A stretch of 31,318 nucleotides of DNA from an uncultured Treponema sp. Its GTDB lineage: Bacteria > Spirochaetota > Spirochaetia > Treponematales > Treponemataceae. Position numbers and translations under genes: made by a program. Of the stretch, positions 1 through 8,171 are shown piece after piece (the first letter of the stretch is position 1; each line of letters starts with the position of its first letter). The DNA lies in NCBI GenBank assembly GCA_937885235.1, contig CAKZZK010000319.1:1-31318 (forward strand), in the 5' to 3' direction. The notes under the pieces are model-generated. The model was given only the letters and a program-made list of their open reading frames with translations, had not been told where the DNA came from and ran no database searches.

Positions 1-858
1 GTTCCCCCTATATTTTACAAGGCTCACCTGGAGTTTTTCATGTGGGAAGTTTGAGTTAGTAATTTTATCCGGGAAGACTGATTCCAATGTATACGTTGTA
101 TCATCAATCGCAGTCAGTGAATATCCTTCCACCCCTATGAAGTAATCTTTGTCCAATAGCAACGTTCCACTTGTAGCCCCATTTTTGACCAACTTATTAA
201 AATAGTCCTCGGCACCCAAACCATTGATTGAGTTTAACCGCCAAGAGACTATACCAGTGGATGCGTTATATGTATAAGAATACTCATTACTCCATTTTTC
301 TCCTTCCTCATCTTGTTTTGTAATGACGACAGTGCTATCAGTAAATTTAAAGATTTGATTTCTATCCCATTCATAGCTTCCCGAAACTTCAAACATTTTG
401 AATGTCTTCCCAATGAGCGGGCACGTGCCTGATGCAGTTGGTAAAGAAGATGATGCCACCGCAAGAATGTCTGTAGCAGCCCCAGATGCATCGCCTCCGA
501 ATGTCAACGTAGAACCGCTTCGTGTGACCGTAAACGCGCCGTTTCCATTGTTGCTAGAAAGCGTATACGTAGTACCAGATGCCAATCCCGCCCGTGCTGA
601 CTTACCAGTGCTGTATGTACCGCTGTCATTAGTTCCAGCACCATACATCGTGTAGGTATTGGAATCAAAGGAGATAAGAGAAAATTCTTTATTATTTACC
701 TTGAAATTTCCATAATAATCTGTCCCTGCCCCAGAACCCGTAACAACAGCTGGAGTACCACTTCCACCATCATCGCTCGTGCTGTTGCTACAGCTGACAA
801 ACACAAACGCCAGCGCCAATGCCATCACCGCAAATGCAAAAAGATTCTTCATTTTCAT
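1..858 (-). CDS. Putative outer-surface or periplasmic lipoprotein, 3' end cut by window edge
   Basis: The reading frame runs from an ATG at 858 through position 1 without a stop, so 286 codons are visible and the C-terminus lies outside the window. The start is preceded by an AAGGAG ribosome site. The N-terminus has a short basic region, a hydrophobic stretch and FVSC at residues 20-23, a spirochaete-type lipobox predicting lipidation at Cys23. After it comes a Ser/Thr/Gly-rich linker, then a beta-rich region with many Tyr, Thr and Asn residues. I recognise no catalytic domain. It is divergent from the XRE regulator, which may or may not control it. Function is unknown. The coding frame and lipoprotein nature are well supported; the cellular location is inferred. 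Confidence 0.82.
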   Translation of the reverse strand, partial: MKMKNLFAFAVMALALAFVFVSCSNSTSDDGGSGTPAVVTGSGAGTDYYGNFKVNNKEFSLISFDSNTYTMYGAGTNDSGTYSTGKSARAGLASGTTYTLSSNNGNGAFTVTRSGSTLTFGGDASGAATDILAVASSSLPTASGTCPLIGKTFKMFEVSGSYEWDRNQIFKFTDSTVVITKQDEEGEKWSNEYSYTYNASTGIVSWRLNSINGLGAEDYFNKLVKNGATSGTLLLDKDYFIGVEGYSLTAIDDTTYTLESVFPDKITNSNFPHEKLQVSLVKYRGN

Positions 859-928
859 ACGCCATTTCTCCTTGCCTTAAAAGGCTGCACTGTTATTTTC
901 CATGCCGTTACCCTGTTTGATAATATAG

Positions 929-958
929 ATAATAACATAGGTATTTATCCCCTGTCAA
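929..958 (-). promoter_or_regulatory. Sigma-70-type promoter of the lipoprotein gene
   Basis: On the minus strand a perfect -35 TTGACA (953-958) is followed after 18 bp by a -10 TATTAT (929-934). The predicted start of transcription near 922 gives a leader of about 60 nt carrying the AAGGAG ribosome site of the lipoprotein gene. Confidence 0.65.
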
Positions 959-1003
959 TAACATGTTTTATTTCCTAGGATATTGGCATATTCTGTAATA
1001 CCG

Positions 1004-1345
1004 ATGGAAGCAGATAATCTACGGCTGGTTCTGGCACAGAACATAAAGGCGCGCCGCAAGGAACTGGGCATAACGCAGGTAAAGTTGGCAGAGCTTGCGG
1101 ATATTTCAGAGCCATACATGAATGACATTGAACGATGCCAGACATGGGTGAGCGACAAGACGCTCGTAAAGCTGGCGAAGTCTCTGCATATCGCCGTTGC
1201 CGATTTATTCCTCCTGCCAGACACGCAACCCGCTTCACCGCAGGCGCAGGATTCTTTAAAATCACGCTACATCACATTTCAGCAGAAAAAGAAGGAGCTG
1301 CTCAAACTTTTGGATAAAAATATGGAAAGCCTATTCCAGATATAA
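1004..1345 (+). CDS. XRE-family helix-turn-helix transcriptional regulator
   Basis: A 113-residue DNA-binding protein. The helix-turn-helix occupies about residues 5-65: a first helix with KARRKELGITQ, then LAELADISEPYMNDIE as the turn and recognition helix, and a final helix LVKLAKSLHIAVADLF. The C-terminal 40 residues are charged and probably helical (QQKKKELLKLLDKN), likely for dimerisation. Family knowledge suggests a dimeric repressor or activator; the target is unknown. The start is uncertain. An in-frame TTG at 983 would add seven residues but has no properly spaced ribosome site. The ATG at 1004 also lacks one, but a TATTCT hexamer at 989-994 ends 9 nt before it, so a leaderless start is possible. 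The gene is divergent from the lipoprotein gene and may regulate that promoter. Confidence 0.85.
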   Translation: MEADNLRLVLAQNIKARRKELGITQVKLAELADISEPYMNDIERCQTWVSDKTLVKLAKSLHIAVADLFLLPDTQPASPQAQDSLKSRYITFQQKKKELLKLLDKNMESLFQI

Positions 1346-1377
1346 GTGCGAGGCTATAAGCGTAACAGCAAAAATCA

Positions 1378-1414
1378 AGCCAGTTTCAAAAGTCTGTCGC
1401 TCTTGAAACTGGCT
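1378..1414 (-). terminator. Rho-independent terminator hairpin, copy 1 of a recurring hairpin
   Basis: A perfect 12-bp inverted repeat (AGCCAGTTTCAA at 1378-1389 and its complement at 1403-1414) with a 13-nt loop. On the minus strand it is followed by TGATTTTTG, so it most likely ends the transcript of the E-set gene whose stop codon lies at 1434. It could also serve the convergent XRE gene. The left arm recurs at 12716. Confidence 0.7.
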
Positions 1415-1433
1415 CTGCTAGAAGAAATCCGCT

Positions 1434-2171
1434 CTATTTTTTCTGCGCCACGGTGAGTTGAGAGGCAACTTTGCCGTCGGGGCTGTAGCAGCGCTGGGGG
1501 TTGGAGCGGTCAACCATCATGTTCACGCCTGTGAAAAATGCGTACTGGTAGGTGCCAGGGGGGAGCGGCAGGTCAAACTCGTAAAGGCCGGGCTTCACTT
1601 CCTTCATCTCGTAAATCCAGCTGTCCCAGTTGGTAAAGCTGCCGCCGAGACGCACCTGCTGCTTTGCCTCGCCCTGATAGACAAACCGGACAATGCCGTC
1701 TTTCTGCACCTCGGTGGCAGGAGGGATGTCGCGGTTTGCATCGAAATAGGAGAGCATAAGACCCGTGGCGCGGTCGTATTTCTTCTCGGTATTCGTCGGG
1801 TCAAGCGTCCACAGCCCGTCCACCACCACGCGGTACCTGATATCCGTCATAGACTTATCCAATTTAAGGATATAAAAAAAGAAGGATTTGGTGACTTCGC
1901 CGTCCGCATCGTAAATCTTGCGAATCTGGTAGGGGTGTATTATGTGGAAATTCTCAAAATCAAAAGCAATGCCGACAAAACGAGAATCGCTGTCCGCAGT
2001 GAAAATCACGTAGTCGCCTTTGAGCTGGGGAGCCTGCACATCCTTGATCCTGATGACGAGTTCTGCCCTGTCGGCTTCTTCATCGCTGACGGGTGCGACT
2101 TTCTCTGCAAATGCTGCCCCCGCAAGAAGAAAGAGGGAGAGCAGAAGGCTGCAAATGAATCTCTTTTCCAT
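1434..2171 (-). CDS. Exported protein with glycogen-binding-type (CBM48/AMPK1-like) E-set domains
   Basis: About 245 residues from the ATG at 2171. A basic N-terminus (MEKRF), a leucine-rich hydrophobic core and an AFA site around residue 22 form a signal peptide. The rest looks like two immunoglobulin-like E-set domains. The first ends with RYRVVVDGLWTLDP. The second (about residues 165-245) has VRLGGSFTNWDSW, PGLYEFDLPLPPGTYQYAFF and a DRSNP turn, the hallmarks of the AMPK-beta/CBM48 carbohydrate-binding fold. No catalytic domain follows, so it is a stand-alone exported binding-type protein whose ligand is unknown. A start seven codons upstream (2192) is possible; neither start has a clear ribosome site. 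A strong terminator follows the stop. Confidence 0.8.
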   Translation of the reverse strand: MEKRFICSLLLSLFLLAGAAFAEKVAPVSDEEADRAELVIRIKDVQAPQLKGDYVIFTADSDSRFVGIAFDFENFHIIHPYQIRKIYDADGEVTKSFFFYILKLDKSMTDIRYRVVVDGLWTLDPTNTEKKYDRATGLMLSYFDANRDIPPATEVQKDGIVRFVYQGEAKQQVRLGGSFTNWDSWIYEMKEVKPGLYEFDLPLPPGTYQYAFFTGVNMMVDRSNPQRCYSPDGKVASQLTVAQKK

Positions 2172-2292
2172 ATTATATACATCGGTCGCCATAGACCATA
2201 GTTTATCATTATTTTCTATTTATGTCTGTATCTGACCATGCCCGATTTTATAAAAGTCCTTATACCGAATTCTTTTTATTCCGATAGATAAC

Positions 2293-2322
2293 TTGAAATA
2301 CCATAGAGTTGTGGAGTATAAT
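2293..2322 (+). promoter_or_regulatory. Promoter of the flcA-like gene, implying a leaderless mRNA
   Basis: -35 TTGAAA (2293-2298), 18-bp spacer and a consensus -10 TATAAT (2317-2322). The -10 box ends 8 nt before the ATG at 2331, so transcription is predicted to start at or next to the start codon. No ribosome site lies at a usable distance. Confidence 0.65.
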
Positions 2323-2330
2323 AACAGGCT

Positions 2331-5300
2331 ATGCCAGGATTAAACCAGTTAAAGCAGTTTACGACAGATATATTGGCTCTTGGAGACGAGGCTAAGGTTC
2401 GTGCCTCACGCGGGGAGAAGCCAGTGCGTGCTCCCTTCCCGAAAAACGTGTCCGAAAAAGACGATTCCGAGGATTTTTTGAACGGAATGCCGAAGGTTTC
2501 GGAAGACGATATATCTCAGGCAGAAGCTGCCGCAGCCGAGAAGCAGTCAGAGGGCAGTGCCGATGCAAAGCTGCCGGATGTTTCAGATATACTGAATACC
2601 GCTGGTGACTTGGATGATGCCGACTTAAGTGAATTTGAACTTCCTGATATTGACACTGCCACGCAGGAGGAAGCTCCAGACATTCCCGTAGAGGATCTGG
2701 ATCTCGATGCCCTCCTGCAGCCGAGCGGCGAAGCAAACGCTCCAACAGACAGCACTCCGTCTTCCTCTGACGATGACTTTGACGTCACCTCCCTGCTTGA
2801 TGATTTTGACCAGACGGCGGGAGACGCTGGCGCAGACAAGGACGAAGCCCCTGCCACGCAGGAGGAAGCTCCCGCAGCAGACGATGGTCTGTCTGACCTT
2901 GCAGGCCTCGATCTTTCAGGCATTCCCGATGTGGACTTGTCGTCTGATGCAGACATTCCTTCTATAGATGCAGGAGATGCAGGCAACGAAGCAGCCCTCC
3001 CCGAAGACACAGCAGCCCCAGTGGAAGAGACGGGACTGCCAGACTTTTCCGATATTCCTTCAAACGCAGACAATGAGACAGCTCCCGCTTCTGCGGAAGA
3101 GATGGAATTGCCGGACTTCTCCGATATTCCAGACATTCCAGACAGCGTTAGCGCTCCGGAGAACGATACAGTTGCGGATAACGCCCTTGACAGCACTGAC
3201 AGCGGCGCAAGCCTTGATTTGCCGGAAGACCTCACGAAGCTTTCCGAAGACGACTTGCTCTCCGGCATTCCCGACCTCGATATGTCCCAGCTGGATATGC
3301 CGGATGACGGGGCGGCGGGCAATGCGGATCTGTCTCTGGACGACCTTCCCGCAGGGGACGGCAGCCCGGACTTGCCAGACTTGGATCTGTCCGACATAGA
3401 TATACCAGACCTTGACGCAAATGCAGAGCTGCCGGCGCAGGATCTTGACCTTGGTGCAGAAGCTCCAGCTGTTCCCGCAGACACAGGCGATGCGGGAATG
3501 GACCTGCCCGATGACTTTAATCTCGACAATCTTGACAGTCTGACGACGGACAGCACTGCCTCCGCTCAGCCAGAAAATATGGGGCTTGACGGCTTTGATG
3601 ACGTTCCCTCTTCTGACGTACTGCGGCAGGAAGTGTCTGATGATGACGCACTCGGTCCTGTTGACACCTCCGGCATGGACGGCGTTGACTTCTCCGCAGG
3701 CTCAAGCGATTTTGCTTTTGACAATATCACTGACGAAGAGGGAGAATTCCACATTCCCGGCTTCTCCGACACAGTGACGGCAGACCTGAACAAGAAGGAG
3801 GAAGCCCCTGCATCGGCGGAAACCGAGCAGGAAGCGGAAAAAAAGCCGAAAAATACCTTTACCGATGCCGAATACAAGCGCTTCCTCGCAAACCTCGAGT
3901 TCTACCCGCTCAACGTGCGCATGGCGGTGGAAGACTTCGTCGTCAAGAACGAATTTACCGATGATGCCGTCTTTGAGGTACTTGACAAGATTCTCCGCAA
4001 GGTGCCTGCCCGTCAGGTCGCAGCCGACTTGGAAAAGAAGCTTGACATTTCCTTGCAGGTGCCGCGTGACTATGAACGGCGTTCCGCAGAAGAATACGAG
4101 GCATATAAAAAGACGCTGGAATACCAGCTCAAGAACAGAATTATCCCCGTCGCCATACTGAGCTTGATGGCGGTTATCCTCTTCTTCTGCGTCATGTTTC
4201 TGTCAAAGACCTTCATCTACGAGCCGAGTATGGCGCGCAAATACTACAAGCAAGGCTACACGTTCATTCAGGAGAACCAGTACCCGCAGTCAGAGGACAG
4301 CTTTAACCATGCCCTGCACTACAAGTCTGTAAAGGCTTGGTTCTACCGCTATGCGGAACGCTACCGCGAGCACCACCAGTATGAGCGCGCGCGCACTATG
4401 TACAGCAATATTCTCCGCCGTTACAATCATGAGAAAGCGGCAGGTCTTGCATGGGCAAAAATGGAATCGGATGACCTTTACAATTACGAGGAAGCCGAAC
4501 GCATCTTGAAGCGCGAGGTGCTGGACTACCATGTAAACGATGCTGACGGCATCCTGCAGCTTGGAGACCTGTATCTTGACTGGGCGACGGACAAGGATCC
4601 GGCAAAATTCGCTGATGCGAAGGAACAATACGACCTGCTCGTGCAGCTTTACGGGGACAAAAAGGAGGTTAAAACATACCTCGCCCGCCAGATGCGCTAT
4701 TATATCCGCACAGACAACCTCGCACAGGTTTTGCAGTACAAGGAACAGTCTTTTCCGAAGTCAAAGGATTTGGCGGCTGATGACCTCATCGAGCTTTCGG
4801 GCTACCTCTTGGGCAAACGCTACGGGGATCTGCCTCCATCAGAAGAGGGACTGCGCTCCCGCATAGAGGGCTTGCGCGGTTTGCTTGAAGACGCGGTGAA
4901 GGCTGCGCCCTCAAACCCCTATGCCATGTACAATATGGGCACCTACTTTAGGAATACCTCTACCTCTGACTCTGACCGCAAGCGTGCCTCGGAATTCTTC
5001 AAGAGAACCATCGAGATATTCAAGGAGCGCCAGTACCGGAACCGCCATGACACATACAAGTACATCGACGCTTTCCGCCTTTTGGGCGAAGGCTATGCCG
5101 CTGAGCGCAAGTATATAGACGCAGAGCAGACCTATGGCGAGGGCATTGAGATTTTTGAGAAGGAGCACGAATCCAGCGGCTTTGAAAGCACGCAGGACAT
5201 AGGCAGGCTCTACAGCGATATGGGGGACATCGACTACTTCATTTCAGGCGAGATGGAGACAGCCCTCGGCAATTACATCAAGGCGGTGAACAACAAGAAC

Positions 5301-5849
5301 GACACGCCGTCTGTCCGCTACCGCATCGGCTACATACAGTACAAGAACCGCAATTACCCAGAGGCACTGGGGTCGTTCATCCGCAGCTCAGAAGGCAGCC
5401 CGAATGACTCCCACGTTCTGCTCTCCCTTGCCAACACGCTGAGCCTGCGAGATGACAACTACGCCGCCGAGGGATACTACGAAAAGCTGATAGATGTCGT
5501 CCAGCTTCAGATGGAGCGCTACAATATCCTCTTCCCGCAGGTTCGAGCGGACCACGGGGATATAGTGAACACCTACCTGAAGGCGACGAACAATCTGGGC
5601 GTCACGCTTTTCCGCATCGCGCAGATGACGGGTGACAGCAAAAAGAATGCACAAGCCGTCGTCCACCTCAATGACAGCCTGCGGGCATGGGATGCCCTCA
5701 CGCGCAATCAGGAGACGATGATACGTCTGGAAGGCTCAAACCTTGCAGCTCAGAATATCAAGTATATCACTGAGCCCTACGCAGCTTATGAACCGGAGAT
5801 ATACACGGATATTCCGAAAATTATGGATAAAGAAGAAGGCTTAGAGTGA
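2331..5849 (+). CDS. flcA: Large TPR membrane protein, probable periplasmic flagellar collar protein FlcA
   Basis: A 1172-residue protein in three parts. Residues 1-40 are basic and look conserved (MPGLNQLKQF, RASRGEKPV). Residues 45-500 are extremely acidic, low in Lys and Arg, and built from repeats of the type (L/I)PD(F/L/V)S or DI. A short folded segment (about 510-600) precedes one membrane helix at about 604-626 (IIPVAILSLMAVILFFCVMF). The remainder (about 635-1150) is TPR-like helical hairpins such as ARKYYKQGYTFIQENQYPQS and YRIGYIQYKNRNYPEALGSF. This gives a cytoplasmic acidic tail and a periplasmic TPR scaffold. The arrangement matches my recollection of the Borrelia collar protein BB0326/FlcA, which builds the periplasmic collar around the motor and aids stator assembly. 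The assignment is from architecture, not a search. The next gene overlaps it by 4 nt. Confidence 0.7.
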   Translation: MPGLNQLKQFTTDILALGDEAKVRASRGEKPVRAPFPKNVSEKDDSEDFLNGMPKVSEDDISQAEAAAAEKQSEGSADAKLPDVSDILNTAGDLDDADLSEFELPDIDTATQEEAPDIPVEDLDLDALLQPSGEANAPTDSTPSSSDDDFDVTSLLDDFDQTAGDAGADKDEAPATQEEAPAADDGLSDLAGLDLSGIPDVDLSSDADIPSIDAGDAGNEAALPEDTAAPVEETGLPDFSDIPSNADNETAPASAEEMELPDFSDIPDIPDSVSAPENDTVADNALDSTDSGASLDLPEDLTKLSEDDLLSGIPDLDMSQLDMPDDGAAGNADLSLDDLPAGDGSPDLPDLDLSDIDIPDLDANAELPAQDLDLGAEAPAVPADTGDAGMDLPDDFNLDNLDSLTTDSTASAQPENMGLDGFDDVPSSDVLRQEVSDDDALGPVDTSGMDGVDFSAGSSDFAFDNITDEEGEFHIPGFSDTVTADLNKKEEAPASAETEQEAEKKPKNTFTDAEYKRFLANLEFYPLNVRMAVEDFVVKNEFTDDAVFEVLDKILRKVPARQVAADLEKKLDISLQVPRDYERRSAEEYEAYKKTLEYQLKNRIIPVAILSLMAVILFFCVMFLSKTFIYEPSMARKYYKQGYTFIQENQYPQSEDSFNHALHYKSVKAWFYRYAERYREHHQYERARTMYSNILRRYNHEKAAGLAWAKMESDDLYNYEEAERILKREVLDYHVNDADGILQLGDLYLDWATDKDPAKFADAKEQYDLLVQLYGDKKEVKTYLARQMRYYIRTDNLAQVLQYKEQSFPKSKDLAADDLIELSGYLLGKRYGDLPPSEEGLRSRIEGLRGLLEDAVKAAPSNPYAMYNMGTYFRNTSTSDSDRKRASEFFKRTIEIFKERQYRNRHDTYKYIDAFRLLGEGYAAERKYIDAEQTYGEGIEIFEKEHESSGFESTQDIGRLYSDMGDIDYFISGEMETALGNYIKAVNNKNDTPSVRYRIGYIQYKNRNYPEALGSFIRSSEGSPNDSHVLLSLANTLSLRDDNYAAEGYYEKLIDVVQLQMERYNILFPQVRADHGDIVNTYLKATNNLGVTLFRIAQMTGDSKKNAQAVVHLNDSLRAWDALTRNQETMIRLEGSNLAAQNIKYITEPYAAYEPEIYTDIPKIMDKEEGLE

Positions 5850-6484
5850 GGAGTCTTTCAAAGTCCGCAAGCTGCAAGGCTTCGGGCATCGTAAAGCGGC
5901 AATACCTCATCGATATAAAAAAGGAAGTCTTCCGTAAATCCATACATATCTGCAGCGCACTTATCCCTTTTTTCCTCTATCGCTGGCGCGTACAGGTGCT
6001 TGTCGCGCTTGCGGTGGTGGTCGCGCTTTACAGCGTGGCAGAGCTGTTGCGGCTAAAGAAAGGCATACAGATTCCCCTCGTTTCGTCAGTGACGGCAGCT
6101 GCCGCCCGAAAGCGGGATGAAAATAAATTCGTCTTGGGTCCAGTCACGCTTTCCTGCGGCATCATCCTCTGCGCCCTGCTGTGGAATTCGTTGCCTGCCG
6201 CCATAGGCATCTATTCGCTGGCGTTTGGCGACGGGCTTGCAAGCCTGTCGGGCAAGCTCTTCGGCAAAGTACAGATTCCCCTCACCCAGGGAAAGACAGC
6301 TGCGGGCAGCCTCACCTGCTTTGCGGCAATATTCATTGCAACGTTTCTTGCCTGCCGGAAATCTTCGGTAGCGATACTCGTTGCGTCTGCGGGGATGTTT
6401 ATCGAGCTTTTACCCTTGAAGGATTTTGATAATATCTTAATTCCCATCGTCCTTGGCGGCGTGGCGCAGTATTTACTTCCATAG
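5846..6484 (+). CDS. CTP-dependent diacylglycerol/polyprenol kinase-like membrane protein (SEC59/DGK1/VTE5 family)
   Basis: A 212-residue integral membrane protein starting at GTG 5846, with an AGAAGG ribosome site inside the upstream gene. Its first codon overlaps the upstream stop as GTGA, so translation is probably coupled. Family motifs are visible: RKSIHICSALIPF near residue 30, LAFGDGLASLSGKLFGK near 125-140, and GKTAAGSLTCF near 150, typical of the dolichol kinase/phytol kinase/phosphatidate cytidylyltransferase-like group. Six or so hydrophobic segments are present. The expected activity is nucleotide-dependent phosphorylation of a lipid alcohol (diacylglycerol, polyprenol or similar) in the inner membrane; the substrate cannot be told from the sequence. 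Its last 12 bases overlap the 3' end of the convergent gene. Confidence 0.78.
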   Translation: MRSLSKSASCKASGIVKRQYLIDIKKEVFRKSIHICSALIPFFLYRWRVQVLVALAVVVALYSVAELLRLKKGIQIPLVSSVTAAAARKRDENKFVLGPVTLSCGIILCALLWNSLPAAIGIYSLAFGDGLASLSGKLFGKVQIPLTQGKTAAGSLTCFAAIFIATFLACRKSSVAILVASAGMFIELLPLKDFDNILIPIVLGGVAQYLLP

Positions 6485-7309
6485 ATATGCGTGAAGGCTC
6501 AGCAGGTAGAACACCGTGCCCCCGACCTGCAGAATGACGCCGAGAATCAGAAGCAGATAGCAGTCCGCAAGGCAAAGCAAAAAATAGCCGATAAAAAGTA
6601 TGAGGTACGCTATGCTCTGCTTGATTAATTCCGCAGTATTGTTCAAAAGCCCCTTGTAAATCAAGATGCTCAGCGTTGCCAGAATGAGGATGATCCGTAT
6701 GCTCAAGAGCAAGCTCCGCAGCCCCCAGCCCGTCGTAAAGCCTGTATTTATATGGAATGTCTGCAAAGGATAGAGAAGTCCCGTCATGATGGCGAGCAGA
6801 ATCATGATGATAAAATTCCGCTCCACATACTGCCGTTTTTCAGTATCATTGAATGATGCTGAAAACAAAAGCCCCAAGGGTGCAAGAATCCTGCCGGCAA
6901 TGACTATCCGCGTCACAAGCACCTGCACGGAAGAGGCATGCCAAAAGTTATACGCGGGGACAAAAAGGCGTACGCCTTCGCAAAGGCAGCCAATCAAAAA
7001 ACCGCAGAAATAGATGACCTCCAGCGCCTGCGTCTTTTCAAAATGAAAGAACAGGAAGATGGCAGTCAGCACTGTATAGAGTTCAAAGCTTATGATTGCG
7101 CTTATCGTGGCAGACTGACGGTAGCCGAGCAGCTTTGTGTCTGGAAGCGGGACAAGGCGGAGCAACGTATCTGGGGAACTTATCTTCTTGTTGATGAGCG
7201 CGTAGGCAAAAAGCGCTATGGTCAGGATGCTGAAAACGAGCGATGTCGTGAAAAACGCCAGCAGCATGCGGTTGCGGACTTTGAGTGTCATGGTATTAGC
7301 ATAAACCAT
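6473..7309 (-). CDS. Seven-helix integral membrane protein of unknown function
   Basis: About 278 residues with seven strong hydrophobic segments (for example LLAFFTTSLVFSILTIALFAY, ILAPLGLLFSASF, SLLLSIRIILILATLSILIY, AYLILFIGYFLLCLADCYLL). No enzymatic motif, signalling domain or large loop is visible. The layout resembles spirochaetal 7TM proteins of unknown role. Starts at TTG 7315 and ATG 7291 are also in frame. ATG 7309 is preferred because a TAAAAT hexamer (7316-7321) ends 6 nt upstream, the leaderless spacing seen at other genes here, although its -35 is poor. It converges with the lipid-kinase-like gene and their ends overlap by 12 bp. Confidence 0.75.
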   Translation of the reverse strand: MVYANTMTLKVRNRMLLAFFTTSLVFSILTIALFAYALINKKISSPDTLLRLVPLPDTKLLGYRQSATISAIISFELYTVLTAIFLFFHFEKTQALEVIYFCGFLIGCLCEGVRLFVPAYNFWHASSVQVLVTRIVIAGRILAPLGLLFSASFNDTEKRQYVERNFIIMILLAIMTGLLYPLQTFHINTGFTTGWGLRSLLLSIRIILILATLSILIYKGLLNNTAELIKQSIAYLILFIGYFLLCLADCYLLLILGVILQVGGTVFYLLSLHAYLWK

Positions 7310-7387
7310 GTGCAAATTTTAGTAAAGCCTGTCTTTAGCACTCCGATATTAAATACAGAAAACTATCTTTTCATTCTGGGAGGAATC

Positions 7388-8086
7388 ATGAAGAAGGTTG
7401 TAGTCTTCGCTTTATTGGCGGCACTGGCCGGTACAAGCGCTTTTGCAGGCGATGCAGCCGCTTTTTCTGATATAGGCTTTTCCAAGGACGGCAAGACGTA
7501 TATTTTCGGAGAATACGGAAAAATAGATAAAAAATTTCAGGCATGGGCAGAAATCTATGCGGTGGATGTTGAAAAAAATGCTTTCGTTCCCAACGGCATT
7601 TACAAGACCAGCCCGAGCGCGGCGACTGCTTCCATAAGCGGGAAAGGCGCTTATGACAGCCTTTTCAAGCACGCGGACACAAAGCTCAAAGCATATAATT
7701 ACGCTCCCTCAGATCCCGCGAGGCTGCTCTATGTAAAAGAGGAATCTGCCCCTACCAATGAAATCTATTTCAAGGACTTTGAATCCTCCGATGAGGACGA
7801 GGAAATCTTCTACCACATCAAGCTGATACCGACGTATATGGGCAAAGGTGTGGGCGTTTCTTCAAAATATTACATAGAGATGGCTAAGGAAGACGAAGAC
7901 GGCAACGTACTGAAATCATGGCGGGTGGGAAACCCCGAGTATGTACGCAAGGGCATAAGCTCCTACCAGATTGAGCGAATCTTTACCGACAACAGCAAGC
8001 GCTCCCTAGTCTTTGTCATACAGAAGACGCAGGAAGACGAAACGGGGACATCTATCAGATATATGGTAGAAACTGTGCGTTTTTAG
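7388..8086 (+). CDS. Predicted secreted protein, DUF2259 (COG5497)-like
   Basis: A 232-residue protein starting at ATG 7388 behind a strong GGGAGG ribosome site. The signal peptide is clear: MKKVVVF, hydrophobic core, cleavage after AFA at residue 20. The mature start FSDIGFSKDGKTYIFGEYGKID matches my memory of the DUF2259 family, whose members open with a similar Gly-Phe-Ser-x-Asp-Gly run. The rest is beta-rich with acidic patches (ESSDEDEE), consistent with a periplasmic propeller-like or beta-sandwich protein. No function is established for the family that I know of. The frame stays open far upstream (to 6938), but that stretch overlaps the divergent membrane gene and is not coding here. 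Confidence 0.82.
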   Translation: MKKVVVFALLAALAGTSAFAGDAAAFSDIGFSKDGKTYIFGEYGKIDKKFQAWAEIYAVDVEKNAFVPNGIYKTSPSAATASISGKGAYDSLFKHADTKLKAYNYAPSDPARLLYVKEESAPTNEIYFKDFESSDEDEEIFYHIKLIPTYMGKGVGVSSKYYIEMAKEDEDGNVLKSWRVGNPEYVRKGISSYQIERIFTDNSKRSLVFVIQKTQEDETGTSIRYMVETVRF

Positions 8087-8171
8087 GAAAGGTGATAAAT
8101 TTACTAAAAAAATTTCGTTTCTTGTGTCAAAAACTGAATCTCATTTGTGACTGATTAAGAAGAGGTTACAA

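Noticed and set aside
2516..3556. A 346-codon Ser-rich open frame antisense to the acidic part of the flcA-like gene
   Set aside because: It is the mirror of a GC-rich Asp/Pro/Ala-coding repeat, has a low-complexity Ser/Arg composition and no ribosome site, while the plus-strand frame is a coherent TPR membrane protein.
6938..7387. Upstream extension of the DUF2259-like gene to 6938
   Set aside because: This stretch overlaps the divergent 7TM gene in antisense, its translation is highly charged and unlike the family, and the signal peptide with a strong ribosome site starts at 7388.
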